Positions 6,141 through 15,035 of a DNA stretch of 33,121 bases are shown in pieces; positions within the stretch are counted from its first letter, which is position 1, and every line of letters begins with the position of its first letter. This DNA comes from Oscillospiraceae bacterium. GTDB lineage: Bacteria > Bacillota > Clostridia > Oscillospirales > SIG627. A program made the translations under genes and the position numbers. Under the pieces are notes generated by a model. The model searched no databases. It saw only the letters and a program-made list of their open reading frames with translations, and was not told where the DNA came from. The stretch is from positions 1-33,121 of the forward strand of contig SVRV01000030.1 of assembly GCA_015064635.1 (NCBI GenBank), read 5' to 3'.

Positions 6141-9100
6141 GTACATCTTAGCCTGTCTCACAAGATCATCATACTTTTCACGAGCCTTAGCAGCTGCAGC
6201 CTCGAAGAGAGTGTTAGCTCTTTCGGGGAATGCACGTGTAAGTGATGAGTATCTAACTTCTGAGTTGATGAACTCGATATAGTCAGCTGTGGGCTCCTTA
6301 GAGTCGATGGTAAGAGGATTCTTGCCTTCTGCTCTGAGAGTGGGGTTGAATCTGAAGTTGTGCCAGTAACCTGCGTTAACAGCCTTCTTCATTTCTGCCT
6401 GACAGTTGGTCATACCGCCCTTGATTCTGTGAAGCTCACAGGGTGAGTAAGCGATAATGATTGAAGGTCCGGGATATGCTTCTGCTTCGCAGATAGCCTT
6501 GATAGTCTGATTCATATCAGCACCCATAGCGATCTGTGCTACATATACATAACCGTAGGACATAGCGATCTGTGCAAGGTTCTTCTTGCTGATTGCCTTA
6601 CCTGCAGCAGCGAACTGAGCAACCTGACCGATGCTTGAAGCCTTTGAAGCCTGTCCACCGGTGTTGGAGTATACTTCAGTATCGAATACCATGATATTTA
6701 CGTCCTCACCTGAAGCGATAACGTGGTCGAGACCGCCGAAGCCGATATCGTATGCCCATCCGTCACCACCGAAGATCCAAACGGACTTCTTGGAGAGGTA
6801 GTTCTTTTCAGCGAGAATTGCGGGAGCAACGGGACATCCTGCAGCTGCAGCCTTTTCGAGTTCAACGATAAGAGCCTTTGTAGCAGCCTCATTTGCCTTG
6901 CCGTCGTTCTTTGTATCAAGGTAAGCCTTTGCAGCAGACTTGAATTCATCGGAAGCCTTATCGGATTCAGCCATAGCCTCTACCTTAGCGATAAGTCTTT
7001 CACGAATAGCCTTCTGACCGAGGTGCATACCGAGACCGTGCTCAGCGTTGTCCTCGAAGAGTGAGTTAGCCCATCCGGGTCCTCTCTTGCTATCCTTGTT
7101 TACTGTGTAAGGTGTAGCAGGAGCAGAGCCACCCCAGATAGATGAACAACCTGTAGCGTTGGAGATATACATTCTCTCACCGAAGAGCTGAGTGATAAGT
7201 CTTGCGTATGTGGTTTCAGCACATCCTGCACAAGAGCCTGAGAACTCAAGAAGGGGCTGGTTGAACTGGCTACCCTTAACTGTTGTTTCAGCGAAAGGAA
7301 CATCCTTCTTGGAAATCTTTTCTGTTGCATATGTCCAAACGTCAGCCTGAGCTGATTCCTTAGCCTGAGGAACCATAACGAGTGCCTTTTCCTTAGCGGG
7401 ACAGATGTTAGCACAAGCGCCGCATCCCATACAGTCAAGGGGTGAAATTGCGACAGCGAACTTGTATTCCTCGCAACCCTTACCCTTCATCTGAACCATC
7501 TTCATTGCTTCGGGAGCAGCAGCTGCTTCGTCAGCATTCAAAGCATAAGGACGGATAGTAGCGTGAGGACATACGTATGAACACTGGTTACACTGGATAC
7601 AGTTTTCGGGGATCCACTGAGGAACCTTAACTGCAACACCGCGCTTTTCGTAAGCTGCAGCACCCTGAGGGAATGTACCGTCAACATACTTTTCGAATGC
7701 TGAAACGGGAAGTGAGTCACCCTTCATAGCGCCAACGGGTGTAACAACATTGTTAACGAAATCAACAAGCTCGGGTCTGTCACCTGTTGCAAGAGCAGCG
7801 GGAGCATCCTCACCTGCATTTGCCCAAGCAGCGGGAACCTTAACCTCAACAAGAGCGCCTGCGCCCGCATCAATAGCAGCGTAGTTCTTGTCTACGATTT
7901 CCTGTCCCTTCTTGCTGTATGACTTGTATGCCATCTTCTTCATATACTCAATAGCTTCTTCAGCAGGAAGAATCTTTGCAAGAGCGAAGAATGCGGACTG
8001 GAGAACAGTGTTCTTAACCTTACCGTCGCCGATCTGGTTGAGAGCGATATCGGTAGCGTTGATTATATAGAACTTGATATTGTTCTTTGCGATATACGAC
8101 TTAACGCTTGCGGGAAGGTGAGCGTCAAGGTCTGCCTCTGACCAGTTACAGTCAAGAAGGAATGTACCGCCGGGAAGAATATCGGATACCATATCATACT
8201 TGGTAAGATATGCCTGGTTGTGACAAGCAACGAAGTTAGCCTTGTTGATATAGTAAGGAGACTTAATAGCCTTATCACCGAAACGAAGGTGAGAAATGGT
8301 GATACCGCCTGTCTTCTTTGAGTCATACTGGAAGTATGCCTGAATATACTTGTCGGTGTGGTCACCGATGATCTTGATAGAGTTCTTGTTAGCACCAACT
8401 GTACCGTCGCCGCCGAGACCCCAGAACTTGCAAGAGATAGTGCCTTCAGCCGATGTGTCGGGAGCGGGCTTCTCAACAAGTGAGTGACCTGTAACGTCGT
8501 CTACGATACCGATAGTGAAGTTGTTCTTGGGAGCATCAGCTGCAAGGTTTTCGTATACTGCGAATACGCTTGAAGGAGGTGTATCCTTTGAACCGAGACC
8601 GTATCTACCGCCTACAACTGTTGCGGCACGTCCTGCCTGAGCAAGAGCTGTAACAACATCGAGGTAGAGAGGCTCACCGAGAGAACCGGGTTCCTTTGTT
8701 CTGTCGAGAACTGCAATCTTCTTACATGTCTCGGGAATAGCTGCGATAAGCTTGTCTGCACGGAAAGGTCTGTAAAGACGAACCTTAACAAGACCAACCT
8801 TTTCGCCGTGTGCGTTGAGGTAGTCGATAACTTCCTCTGCAACATCACAGATAGAGCCCATTGCAATGATAACACGGTCTGCATCGGGTGCACCGTAGTA
8901 GTTGAAGAGCTGATAGTTTGTACCGAGCTTAGCATTAACCTTACCCATGTACTCTTCTACGATTTCGGGAAGAGCGTCATAGTATCTGTTACATGCTTCT
9001 CTGTGCTGGAAGAAGATGTCGCCGTTTTCAGCTGAACCGCGGAGAACGGGGTGTTCGGGGTTGATAGAACGTGCACGGAATTCAGCAACTGCGTCCATAT

Positions 9101-9707
9101 CTACCATTTCCTTGAGATCTTCATAATCCCAAGCTTCGATCTTCTGGATTTCGTGAGATGTTCTGAAACCGTCGAAGAAGCTGATGAAGGGTACTCTGCC
9201 CTTGATGGTTGCAAGGTGTGCAACTGCACCGAGGTCCATAACTTCCTGAGGGTTGCTTTCAGCGAGCATAGCGTAACCTGTCTGACGGCAAGCATATACG
9301 TCGGAGTGGTCGCCGAAAATGTTGAGTGCATGAGATGCAACACAACGAGCAGATACATGAATTACGTTAGGAAGCAATTCACCTGCAATCTTGTACATAT
9401 TGGGGATCATCAAAAGAAGACCCTGTGATGCAGTGTAGGTTGTGGTAAGAGCACCTGCTGCAAGAGAACCGTGAACCGCACCTGCGGCACCAGCCTCTGA
9501 CTGCATCTCTACCATTTTAACTGTTTCGCCGAAAATGTTTCTTGCGGGTTCACCGAAGATGTTCTTATCGGCAGCTGACCAAGCGTCTGTAACCTCGGCC
9601 ATAGGGCTTGAAGGGGTGATGGGGTAAATAGCAGCTACTTCAGTGAACGCATAGGACACGTGAGCGGCGGCTGTATTACCGTCCATGGAAATTTTTCTTC
9701 TTGCCAT
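6129..9707 (-). CDS. nifJ: Pyruvate:ferredoxin (flavodoxin) oxidoreductase
   Basis: A 1192-aa single-chain PFOR that oxidises pyruvate with CoA to acetyl-CoA and CO2 and reduces ferredoxin: the central step of clostridial fermentation. Order of domains: pyrimidine-binding TPP domain (ITPSSPMAE near residue 30), transketolase-like and gamma domains, two 4Fe-4S motifs CIQCNQCSYVCP (about 703) and CMGCGACANICP (about 757), then the C-terminal TPP-pyrophosphate domain with GCAGCAETTYARL, the proximal-cluster Cys, GGDGWAYDIGFGGLDH (about 984) and FDTEVYSNTGGQASKAS. All key motifs are intact and the length is standard. AAGGAGG precedes the ATG. The gene is alone, with its own promoter (9753-9781) and terminator. 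Its last codons lie within a repeat (6046-6140). Confidence 0.98.
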   Translation of the reverse strand: MARRKISMDGNTAAAHVSYAFTEVAAIYPITPSSPMAEVTDAWSAADKNIFGEPARNIFGETVKMVEMQSEAGAAGAVHGSLAAGALTTTYTASQGLLLMIPNMYKIAGELLPNVIHVSARCVASHALNIFGDHSDVYACRQTGYAMLAESNPQEVMDLGAVAHLATIKGRVPFISFFDGFRTSHEIQKIEAWDYEDLKEMVDMDAVAEFRARSINPEHPVLRGSAENGDIFFQHREACNRYYDALPEIVEEYMGKVNAKLGTNYQLFNYYGAPDADRVIIAMGSICDVAEEVIDYLNAHGEKVGLVKVRLYRPFRADKLIAAIPETCKKIAVLDRTKEPGSLGEPLYLDVVTALAQAGRAATVVGGRYGLGSKDTPPSSVFAVYENLAADAPKNNFTIGIVDDVTGHSLVEKPAPDTSAEGTISCKFWGLGGDGTVGANKNSIKIIGDHTDKYIQAYFQYDSKKTGGITISHLRFGDKAIKSPYYINKANFVACHNQAYLTKYDMVSDILPGGTFLLDCNWSEADLDAHLPASVKSYIAKNNIKFYIINATDIALNQIGDGKVKNTVLQSAFFALAKILPAEEAIEYMKKMAYKSYSKKGQEIVDKNYAAIDAGAGALVEVKVPAAWANAGEDAPAALATGDRPELVDFVNNVVTPVGAMKGDSLPVSAFEKYVDGTFPQGAAAYEKRGVAVKVPQWIPENCIQCNQCSYVCPHATIRPYALNADEAAAAPEAMKMVQMKGKGCEEYKFAVAISPLDCMGCGACANICPAKEKALVMVPQAKESAQADVWTYATEKISKKDVPFAETTVKGSQFNQPLLEFSGSCAGCAETTYARLITQLFGERMYISNATGCSSIWGGSAPATPYTVNKDSKRGPGWANSLFEDNAEHGLGMHLGQKAIRERLIAKVEAMAESDKASDEFKSAAKAYLDTKNDGKANEAATKALIVELEKAAAAGCPVAPAILAEKNYLSKKSVWIFGGDGWAYDIGFGGLDHVIASGEDVNIMVFDTEVYSNTGGQASKASSIGQVAQFAAAGKAISKKNLAQIAMSYGYVYVAQIAMGADMNQTIKAICEAEAYPGPSIIIAYSPCELHRIKGGMTNCQAEMKKAVNAGYWHNFRFNPTLRAEGKNPLTIDSKEPTADYIEFINSEVRYSSLTRAFPERANTLFEAAAAKAREKYDDLVRQAKMYDNE

Positions 9708-9752
9708 TGGTTTTATCCTCCTTAGTTTTACTAAATTTTTTCATACGGATAT

Positions 9753-9781
9753 ATATTACCACTTTTGTTTGAAAAAGTAAA
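9753..9781 (-). promoter_or_regulatory. Promoter of PFOR gene
   Basis: Minus-strand -35 TTTACT (9781-9776), 17-base spacer, -10 TAATAT (9758-9753), about 45 bases before the ATG in an A+T-rich region shared with the divergent NERD gene. Confidence 0.6.
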
Positions 9782-9843
9782 GACAAAAACGTGACTTTTT
9801 TTATTTTTTTTAATTTTATTTCTTATTTTTATCATATATTGTG

Positions 9844-9872
9844 TTGTAAAGAAAAAAGTTTTGTGATATTAT
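9844..9872 (+). promoter_or_regulatory. Promoter of NERD gene
   Basis: -35 TTGTAA (9844-9849), 17-base spacer, -10 TATTAT (9867-9872), 27 bases before the GTG start. Confidence 0.6.
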
Positions 9873-9899
9873 TATTAAAAACCGAAAAAGGAGCTGCCC

Positions 9900-10601
9900 G
9901 TGGACAGAGAATCACTTATTTCAATAATTTGGGTATTCGGAATTATTAATATTGCGGTAATCCTTTCCGTAATTATCTTTTATTTCCGTTCGAAAATAAA
10001 AAAGAGAAAAAGACAAAACGAGGTTGACCATTTCGGTGACTCGGCAGAAAAAAAGGTAGTAAGCTTTTTAAAAAAGAATTTTCCTCGAGCAGTTGTAATG
10101 GACAGCGTGTATCTGAAAACTCCCACCGGACTTACAGAGCTTGATATCATTATGCTTTGCGACAGAGGTATATTCATAGTAGAGGTAAAGAGCCACAACG
10201 GATATATCATAACGAACGGAAAATTCTGGACACAAAGGTGGCAGAATAAGGTTGTACGCTTTCACAACCCCGTCCACCAGAACAACATTCACAAAGCTGC
10301 ACTTGAAACGGTGTTCCGAAAGCGTCAGAGCCTTGCAAGTCTGCCGATATATACTGTTACGGTTTTCACCTCCTCGGCTGTCACCTTCAGCCGTAACACA
10401 AAGGACGTAATAAAGCTTTCCTCGCTCAATTCTTACATTAAACGCAAAAAATCTGACAAACGAATGACCCGCGACAAAATAAAAACGGTAGAAAAATTCA
10501 TAATGTCAAATATGGAAACAAGCCGTGCACGTCAAAACAGACACAAGCGCAAAATCTATGAAAGAAATGCTCAGAAGAAGGCGTACAGATTCAACAGATG
10601 A
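9900..10601 (+). CDS. Membrane-anchored NERD-domain protein
   Basis: A 233-aa protein that begins at a GTG preceded by AAAGGAG. Residues about 8-30 form one membrane helix, followed by a basic stretch (31-39). A NERD (nuclease-related) domain spans about 45-160. Its restriction-enzyme-like core is visible as TELDIIMLC (E80, D82) and IFIVEVKS (E95, K97), the acidic and lysine residues expected of this fold. The C-terminus (about 170-233) is strongly basic (RKKSDKRMTRDK; RQNRHKRK), suitable for nucleic-acid contact. NERD proteins are thought to be nucleases in DNA processing, but most are untested. Stands alone between PFOR and a sugar isomerase-like gene. Confidence 0.85.
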   Translation: MDRESLISIIWVFGIINIAVILSVIIFYFRSKIKKRKRQNEVDHFGDSAEKKVVSFLKKNFPRAVVMDSVYLKTPTGLTELDIIMLCDRGIFIVEVKSHNGYIITNGKFWTQRWQNKVVRFHNPVHQNNIHKAALETVFRKRQSLASLPIYTVTVFTSSAVTFSRNTKDVIKLSSLNSYIKRKKSDKRMTRDKIKTVEKFIMSNMETSRARQNRHKRKIYERNAQKKAYRFNR

Positions 10602-10635
10602 CAATATTTTACAAATAAAGTGCAAAATGTTTTAA

Positions 10636-10664
10636 TTGACGAAAATGCATGACTGTACTATAAT
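10636..10664 (+). promoter_or_regulatory. Promoter of TIM-barrel isomerase gene
   Basis: -35 TTGACG (10636-10641), 17-base spacer, -10 TATAAT (10659-10664), 28 bases before the ATG. Confidence 0.8.
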
Positions 10665-10692
10665 GGATTTATAAACTGAAAGGAGATATATT

Positions 10693-11445
10693 ATGGCAAG
10701 AACAGAATACGGAATACAGATGTATTCGCTCAGAGATATTACGGGAGACAACCTCAAGGGAGCTCTTGAAACCGTCGCAAAGCAAGGATATAAATACATA
10801 GAATTTGCAGGCTTTTTCGGCAACAGTGCCGAGGATGTTAAGGCGTGGCTCGATGAGTACGGACTCATCTGCAGCGGAACACATACGGGCATTGACCCCA
10901 TAACCGAAGCAAATCTTGAAGAGACAATCAAATATCATCAGACTATCGGATGTAAGAATCTCATTGTGCCCGGTGCGGACTGGAGCACAGAGGAGAAAAT
11001 GAACTACAACATAGACGTGATGAATAAGGCTGCACCCATTTTGAAGGAAGCGGGAATCACTTTAGGCTACCACAATCATTCCCATGAATTTCTGCCAACT
11101 TCCTACGGAAAGTACCTCCACAAGGAAATTGAAGAGCGCTGTCCCGAAGTAGAATTTGAGCTTGACACCTTCTGGGTATTCAACGCAGGTCTCGACCCGG
11201 TTGCTGAAATGGAAAGACTCAAGAACAGAGTGAGAGTTATCCACCTCAAGGACGGAATTCCCTCCGGTGACGGAAGCCACGGAGCTCAGGGCAAGTCGGT
11301 AGGCGAAGGCAAAGCACCCATCAAGGCTGTAAGAGAAAAAGCTCTCGAGCTGGGTGTTCTTATGGTTATCGAATCCGAAGGACTTCAGCCCACAGGCACA
11401 GAAGAAGTAGAAAGATGCATTAAGTATTTGAGAACACTTGACTAA
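10693..11445 (+). CDS. Sugar phosphate isomerase/epimerase (xylose isomerase-like TIM barrel)
   Basis: A 250-aa single-domain TIM barrel of the AP-endonuclease-2/xylose-isomerase-like superfamily. Motifs at the strand ends likely bind a divalent metal: YHNHSHEF (126-133), FELDTFW (155-161), VIHLKDG (182-188) and a final E227 in VIESEG. GEGKAPI (204-210) is a common substrate-loop motif of this group. These enzymes isomerise or epimerise sugars, inositols or keto-sugars; the exact substrate cannot be deduced. AAAGGAG with a 9-base spacer precedes the ATG. It is monocistronic, with a consensus promoter and a terminator shared with the convergent surface-protein gene. No signal peptide, so cytoplasmic. 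Confidence 0.85.
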   Translation: MARTEYGIQMYSLRDITGDNLKGALETVAKQGYKYIEFAGFFGNSAEDVKAWLDEYGLICSGTHTGIDPITEANLEETIKYHQTIGCKNLIVPGADWSTEEKMNYNIDVMNKAAPILKEAGITLGYHNHSHEFLPTSYGKYLHKEIEERCPEVEFELDTFWVFNAGLDPVAEMERLKNRVRVIHLKDGIPSGDGSHGAQGKSVGEGKAPIKAVREKALELGVLMVIESEGLQPTGTEEVERCIKYLRTLD

Positions 11446-11481
11446 AAATCAAGGCTGTGAAGAATCACAGCCTTGATTTTT
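11444..11481. terminator. Bidirectional terminator encoding the end of the minus-strand gene
   Basis: A perfect 17-bp stem (11444-11460 with 11465-11481) and loop AGAA, A5 and T5 at the ends. It serves the TIM-barrel gene on plus. On minus it contains the stop codon (11465-11467) and the last four codons (K-S-R-L) of the surface-protein gene. Confidence 0.95.
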
Positions 11482-12673
11482 TATTGAGAAGACGGGATAT
11501 AACCGTCGAAATCTCCGCACGAGTGATATAGCTGTCGGGATAGAAATTATTGGATGAATCTCTGCCTCCAAGAATACCCGCCGTATAAAAGCTTTTAACA
11601 ATACCGTTATCGGTATCGGGTGGAACCAAATTCGATGAATATACAAGCTCACACGCAGGAAGCACGTTTATTATCCGAACGAAAGCCTCTCTTGTTATAT
11701 ATGCATTCATGTCATACACATTCTCTACAAGTCCGTTTTTAACGCAGTAATCAAGGTACACGCCATACCACACGTCCCCTTGCACGAAATCAGCTTTTCC
11801 TGTGTAATAAATACTGTGCAAGCGTGCCGCCATAGTGACGGCGTGAGCATAAGTCAAATGCTTTTGCGGCTCAAATATATCAGCACCGCTTCCCATCATT
11901 ATTCCGACGTTGTACATATATTCAACATTACTTTTAAACCAGTCGGAGGGCTTAACATCTGTAAAAAGCGAATCCTTATAGCTGTTGACAATGCGAAAAT
12001 TGTCCATACCGTCGGTGTAGACAAATGGGATTCCTTCCCATTCGTGAGATATTTCGCTGTCGGTGATAACCTCAACGAGTTTCGGGCATCCACCGAAAAC
12101 ATTCTGTCCCAGCCGAGCTTTCCCGAGCCTCACGCTTTTTAATGCTTTGCATCCCTTGAATGCGTAATAATCAATAAATTCCACACTGTCGGGAATATAT
12201 ACGCTTTCAAGAGCCTCGCATATTGAAAAGGTGCTCCAAGGTATACTTTTCAGATTTTCCGAAAGCTTTAAATCTTTTAGTGCGATGCATCCGTAAAATG
12301 CCTCGTATCCGAGAGTTCTAACGCTGTCGGGCATATAAAGAGAAGTAAGTGCCGAGCAATATGCAAAGGACTGAATGCCGATTTCTTTCAGACCTTCAGG
12401 TAAAATAACAGACTCGGCAAAAACGCATCCCGAAAACATAAAATTTCCCACATAGGTAATTCCACTTTCTATAACTATGTGCTTTATGTCATACTTGCTG
12501 TCATTCCAGGGCACTTGTCCCGAGTGCTCAAAATCGGGCAGTTTGCCCGCTCCTGACACAACGAGCGTATCCCCTTCCAGATTCCATTCAAATTCAGATG
12601 CCGTGACAGTTATACAAAGAACAGCTGCCATAAAAAGCAGTGCAAACACAATTTTAACAGTTTTTTTCATCAT
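11465..12673 (-). CDS. Secreted LRR (BspA-type) and SLH-domain surface protein
   Basis: A 402-aa protein with a Sec signal peptide (residues 1 to about 25: basic start, hydrophobic core, A-x-A-like end TVTAS). Residues about 62-205 carry BspA/LRR_5-type repeats (patterns such as YMPDSVRTLGYEAFYGC and YIPDSVEFIDYYAFKGC). Residues about 236-400 form three SLH-like segments, starting FTDVKPSDWF and ending YITRAEISTVISRLL, which tether proteins to secondary cell-wall polymers. It is thus a cell-surface, probably adhesive or binding, protein. GGAGG lies 4 or 7 bases before two successive ATGs, so the start may be 12670. Its stop lies inside the shared terminator. Confidence 0.88.
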   Translation of the reverse strand: MMKKTVKIVFALLFMAAVLCITVTASEFEWNLEGDTLVVSGAGKLPDFEHSGQVPWNDSKYDIKHIVIESGITYVGNFMFSGCVFAESVILPEGLKEIGIQSFAYCSALTSLYMPDSVRTLGYEAFYGCIALKDLKLSENLKSIPWSTFSICEALESVYIPDSVEFIDYYAFKGCKALKSVRLGKARLGQNVFGGCPKLVEVITDSEISHEWEGIPFVYTDGMDNFRIVNSYKDSLFTDVKPSDWFKSNVEYMYNVGIMMGSGADIFEPQKHLTYAHAVTMAARLHSIYYTGKADFVQGDVWYGVYLDYCVKNGLVENVYDMNAYITREAFVRIINVLPACELVYSSNLVPPDTDNGIVKSFYTAGILGGRDSSNNFYPDSYITRAEISTVISRLLNKKSRL

Positions 12674-12688
12674 TTTTCCTCCATTTCA

Positions 12689-12717
12689 ATTGTATAATAC
12701 ACTGTAAATAAAATCAA
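12689..12717 (-). promoter_or_regulatory. Promoter of LRR/SLH protein gene
   Basis: Minus-strand -35 TTGATT (12717-12712), 17-base spacer, -10 TACAAT (12694-12689), just before the GGAGG site. Confidence 0.55.
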
Positions 12718-12764
12718 TAAAAAAACGAAATTTTCCAAAATAATTACTTCTTACAAAAAAACAG

Positions 12765-12793
12765 TTGCAAAAAAATTAACACTATGATATAAT
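12765..12793 (+). promoter_or_regulatory. Promoter of solute-binding lipoprotein gene
   Basis: -35 TTGCAA (12765-12770), 17-base spacer, -10 TATAAT (12788-12793). Confidence 0.75.
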
Positions 12794-12830
12794 TTGTTTG
12801 TACTATTAAATTTTTTCAAGGAGGATTAGT

Positions 12831-14324
12831 ATGAAAAAGATAGTATCGCTTATCCTTGTTTTTGCAATGCTTCTTTCATGCATCGCACTGGTAGCATGCA
12901 CCGACTCGGAAGAAACAAAAACAAAGAACAAGCAAAACACTCAAGACCAGGACGACCTTGCAAAGCGTGCTGAGGAAGGCGACATCTTCGCTGAACGTGC
13001 CCTTGTAGACGACGGTCTTGATGACTATGACTTTGGTGGAAAGACACTCCGTGTCGTTTGCCACAATGACGGCTATGAGGTATTTGCAGCAGAAGAAGAA
13101 ATCAACAAGGGTGACCTTATCAAGGACGCTAAAGCAAACCGTAACAAGGCTGTTGAGGATAAGCTTAACATCAATATCGAGCTTACATACAACGCCGGAA
13201 TCACAGAACTTCAGGAATACGTTTCAAAAACAATTCTCTCGGGCGTTGATGAATTCGACCTTATTGTAAACCACATACTTACAGCGGGCGGAATGGTTAC
13301 AAAGAATCTTTTCCTCAACTGGTATGATATTCCCAAGGTTGACTTTTCAAAGCCCTGGTGGGCGGCATCAACAGCAAGTGAGCTGACCTACGACGGCAAG
13401 TGTATCCTTGCAATATCTGATATAAACGCAACATCCATCACATCAACTTGTGTTATCGCCTTCAACAAGAATCTTGCGGCATCCTACGACATGGGCAACC
13501 TTTATGACGTAGTTCTTAACGGCGAGTGGACATATGACTATATGTACAACCTCATCAAGGACATATATGTTGACTCAGACGGTTCGGGCACAAAGACATC
13601 AGGCGACTTCTACGGCGGTGCTTTCGGTATCGGTGATACAACCAATGCATGGCTTTGGGCATTTGACAACCCCGTTGTTACAAAGAACGAGGAAGGCGTT
13701 CCCGCATTCTCTATCAAGTCCGATAAGATAAACAACATTATGCAGACACTCTTTGATTTCTACTACAATACCCCCGGTATTGGTAACAACAAGGAAATGG
13801 AAGGCTTCGATAGTCTCAAGATGTTTACAAACAAACAGTGTATCATGACCCCCATAGTACTTGGCACAGTTACAGGCGAACAGCTTCGTAACTTTGAGGA
13901 TGACTACGGTATCCTTCCCTATCCCAAGTGGGATGAGTATCAAAATGATTATCACTCGCATGTATACGGCGAATCCACAGCCTGTGCAGTTCCCAAGACA
14001 GCAAAAGATCTTGAGTTTATCGGCGTATGTACAGAGGCTCTTTCCTACGAATCATGGAAGACTGTAACACCCACAATTTACGAAACAGCTCTCAAGACAA
14101 GATATCTTCGTGACTCCGAGTCCAAGGAGGTTCTTGATATAGTTCTTGACCAGCGTTACTTTGACTTTGGTTTCGTATACGATAACTGGCAGGGATTTGC
14201 TTACACAGTAATGTTCATGCTCAGAGACCAGGTTGAAAACTTCGAGTCTTACTACGCAAAGAGATATGGTAATGCAAGAATCCATCTCAAGAAGGTTATC
14301 AAAGCATTTGATAAGCTTACCTAA
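12831..14324 (+). CDS. Extracellular solute-binding lipoprotein (family 1 type)
   Basis: A 497-aa ABC-type substrate-binding lipoprotein. The signal peptide ends in a lipobox LVAC, with Cys23 the lipid-bearing residue, followed by a polar Glu/Thr/Lys-rich linker (24-50). The body resembles large sugar-binding proteins of uncultured Clostridia (DYDFGGKTLRVVCHNDGYE at the first strand, and EDDYGILPYPKWDEY near 360, a common motif of family-1 binding proteins). No permease or ATPase gene is nearby, so it either serves transport components encoded elsewhere or acts as a sensor. AAGGAGG precedes the ATG; own promoter and terminator. Likely ligand: an oligosaccharide or sugar, by family only. Confidence 0.88.
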   Translation: MKKIVSLILVFAMLLSCIALVACTDSEETKTKNKQNTQDQDDLAKRAEEGDIFAERALVDDGLDDYDFGGKTLRVVCHNDGYEVFAAEEEINKGDLIKDAKANRNKAVEDKLNINIELTYNAGITELQEYVSKTILSGVDEFDLIVNHILTAGGMVTKNLFLNWYDIPKVDFSKPWWAASTASELTYDGKCILAISDINATSITSTCVIAFNKNLAASYDMGNLYDVVLNGEWTYDYMYNLIKDIYVDSDGSGTKTSGDFYGGAFGIGDTTNAWLWAFDNPVVTKNEEGVPAFSIKSDKINNIMQTLFDFYYNTPGIGNNKEMEGFDSLKMFTNKQCIMTPIVLGTVTGEQLRNFEDDYGILPYPKWDEYQNDYHSHVYGESTACAVPKTAKDLEFIGVCTEALSYESWKTVTPTIYETALKTRYLRDSESKEVLDIVLDQRYFDFGFVYDNWQGFAYTVMFMLRDQVENFESYYAKRYGNARIHLKKVIKAFDKLT

Positions 14325-14334
14325 AAATTAAAGC

Positions 14335-14367
14335 AAAAATGTCGCAGAGAAATCTGCGGCATTTTTT
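14335..14367. terminator. Bidirectional terminator between lipoprotein and acetyltransferase genes
   Basis: A 14-bp stem (one T-G wobble), CGCAGA/TCTGCG core with a GAAA tetraloop, A-tract and T-tract at the ends. It serves the plus lipoprotein gene and the minus gene ending at 14379. Confidence 0.93.
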
Positions 14368-14378
14368 GTTGCGTTCGT

Positions 14379-15035
14379 CTATAATTTATTTACAACAATC
14401 CCTTGAGATTTTACAATTGAGTTTTCGGGAATAACGCCTCTGACAGATGTCAACGGATAAACAGAGGTGTTTTTTCCTATAACTGTACCGGGATTCAAAA
14501 CACAGTTACAACCAATCTCAACACGGTCTCCCAGAATAGCACCAAGCTTGCGGAGACCGGTTTTTGTCTCAATATCGGAATGTATCACAACGTCACTGCC
14601 ATCGGATTTAAGATTTGAGCAAATCGCACCCGCACCCATATGAGCAAAGTTTCCGAGAATTGAATCTCCCGCATAATTGTAATGGGGTAGCTGTACACGG
14701 TTCATCAAAACCGAATTTTTCACCTCGGAGGAATTTCCTATAACGCAGTTTTCTCCCGTTATCACCCGTCCTCTTATATAGGCGGATGTGCGTATTTTAC
14801 TTCCTGCACCTATAATGCACGGTGCTTCGATCACAGCCGACGGATGAATTTCCACATCCCGACCGACATAGACTCCTTCCTTATACTCCTCAAAGCCGTC
14901 CTTTGGGAAAGCAGCAATATACCCCTGAATTCTCTCAAGCACCTGCCATGGCTGATGAACATTTTCAAAAAGGCTTGAAAACCAAAGAGAGTCTATGTCA
15001 AAAAGGCAAGAGGTCAAATTTTCACCCAACAACAT
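14379..15035 (-). CDS. GlmU-C-like left-handed beta-helix acetyltransferase
   Basis: A 219-aa protein. Residues about 1-55 are helical; from [20 protein letters not shown] onward the sequence follows the hexapeptide rhythm of a left-handed beta helix, with the [15 protein letters not shown] and [19 protein letters not shown] stretches typical of the acetyltransferase half of GlmU and of nucleotide-sugar pyrophosphorylase C-termini. It lacks the N-terminal nucleotidyltransferase half. The start at 15035 is chosen because it lies 14 nt inside the end of the glmM-fusion gene, behind AAAGGG, and a longer frame reads back through glmM. With GlmM making GlcN-1-P, the coupled gene is well placed to N-acetylate it. 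It may instead act in capsule or wall glycan assembly. Confidence 0.8.
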   Translation of the reverse strand: MLLGENLTSCLFDIDSLWFSSLFENVHQPWQVLERIQGYIAAFPKDGFEEYKEGVYVGRDVEIHPSAVIEAPCIIGAGSKIRTSAYIRGRVITGENCVIGNSSEVKNSVLMNRVQLPHYNYAGDSILGNFAHMGAGAICSNLKSDGSDVVIHSDIETKTGLRKLGAILGDRVEIGCNCVLNPGTVIGKNTSVYPLTSVRGVIPENSIVKSQGIVVNKL

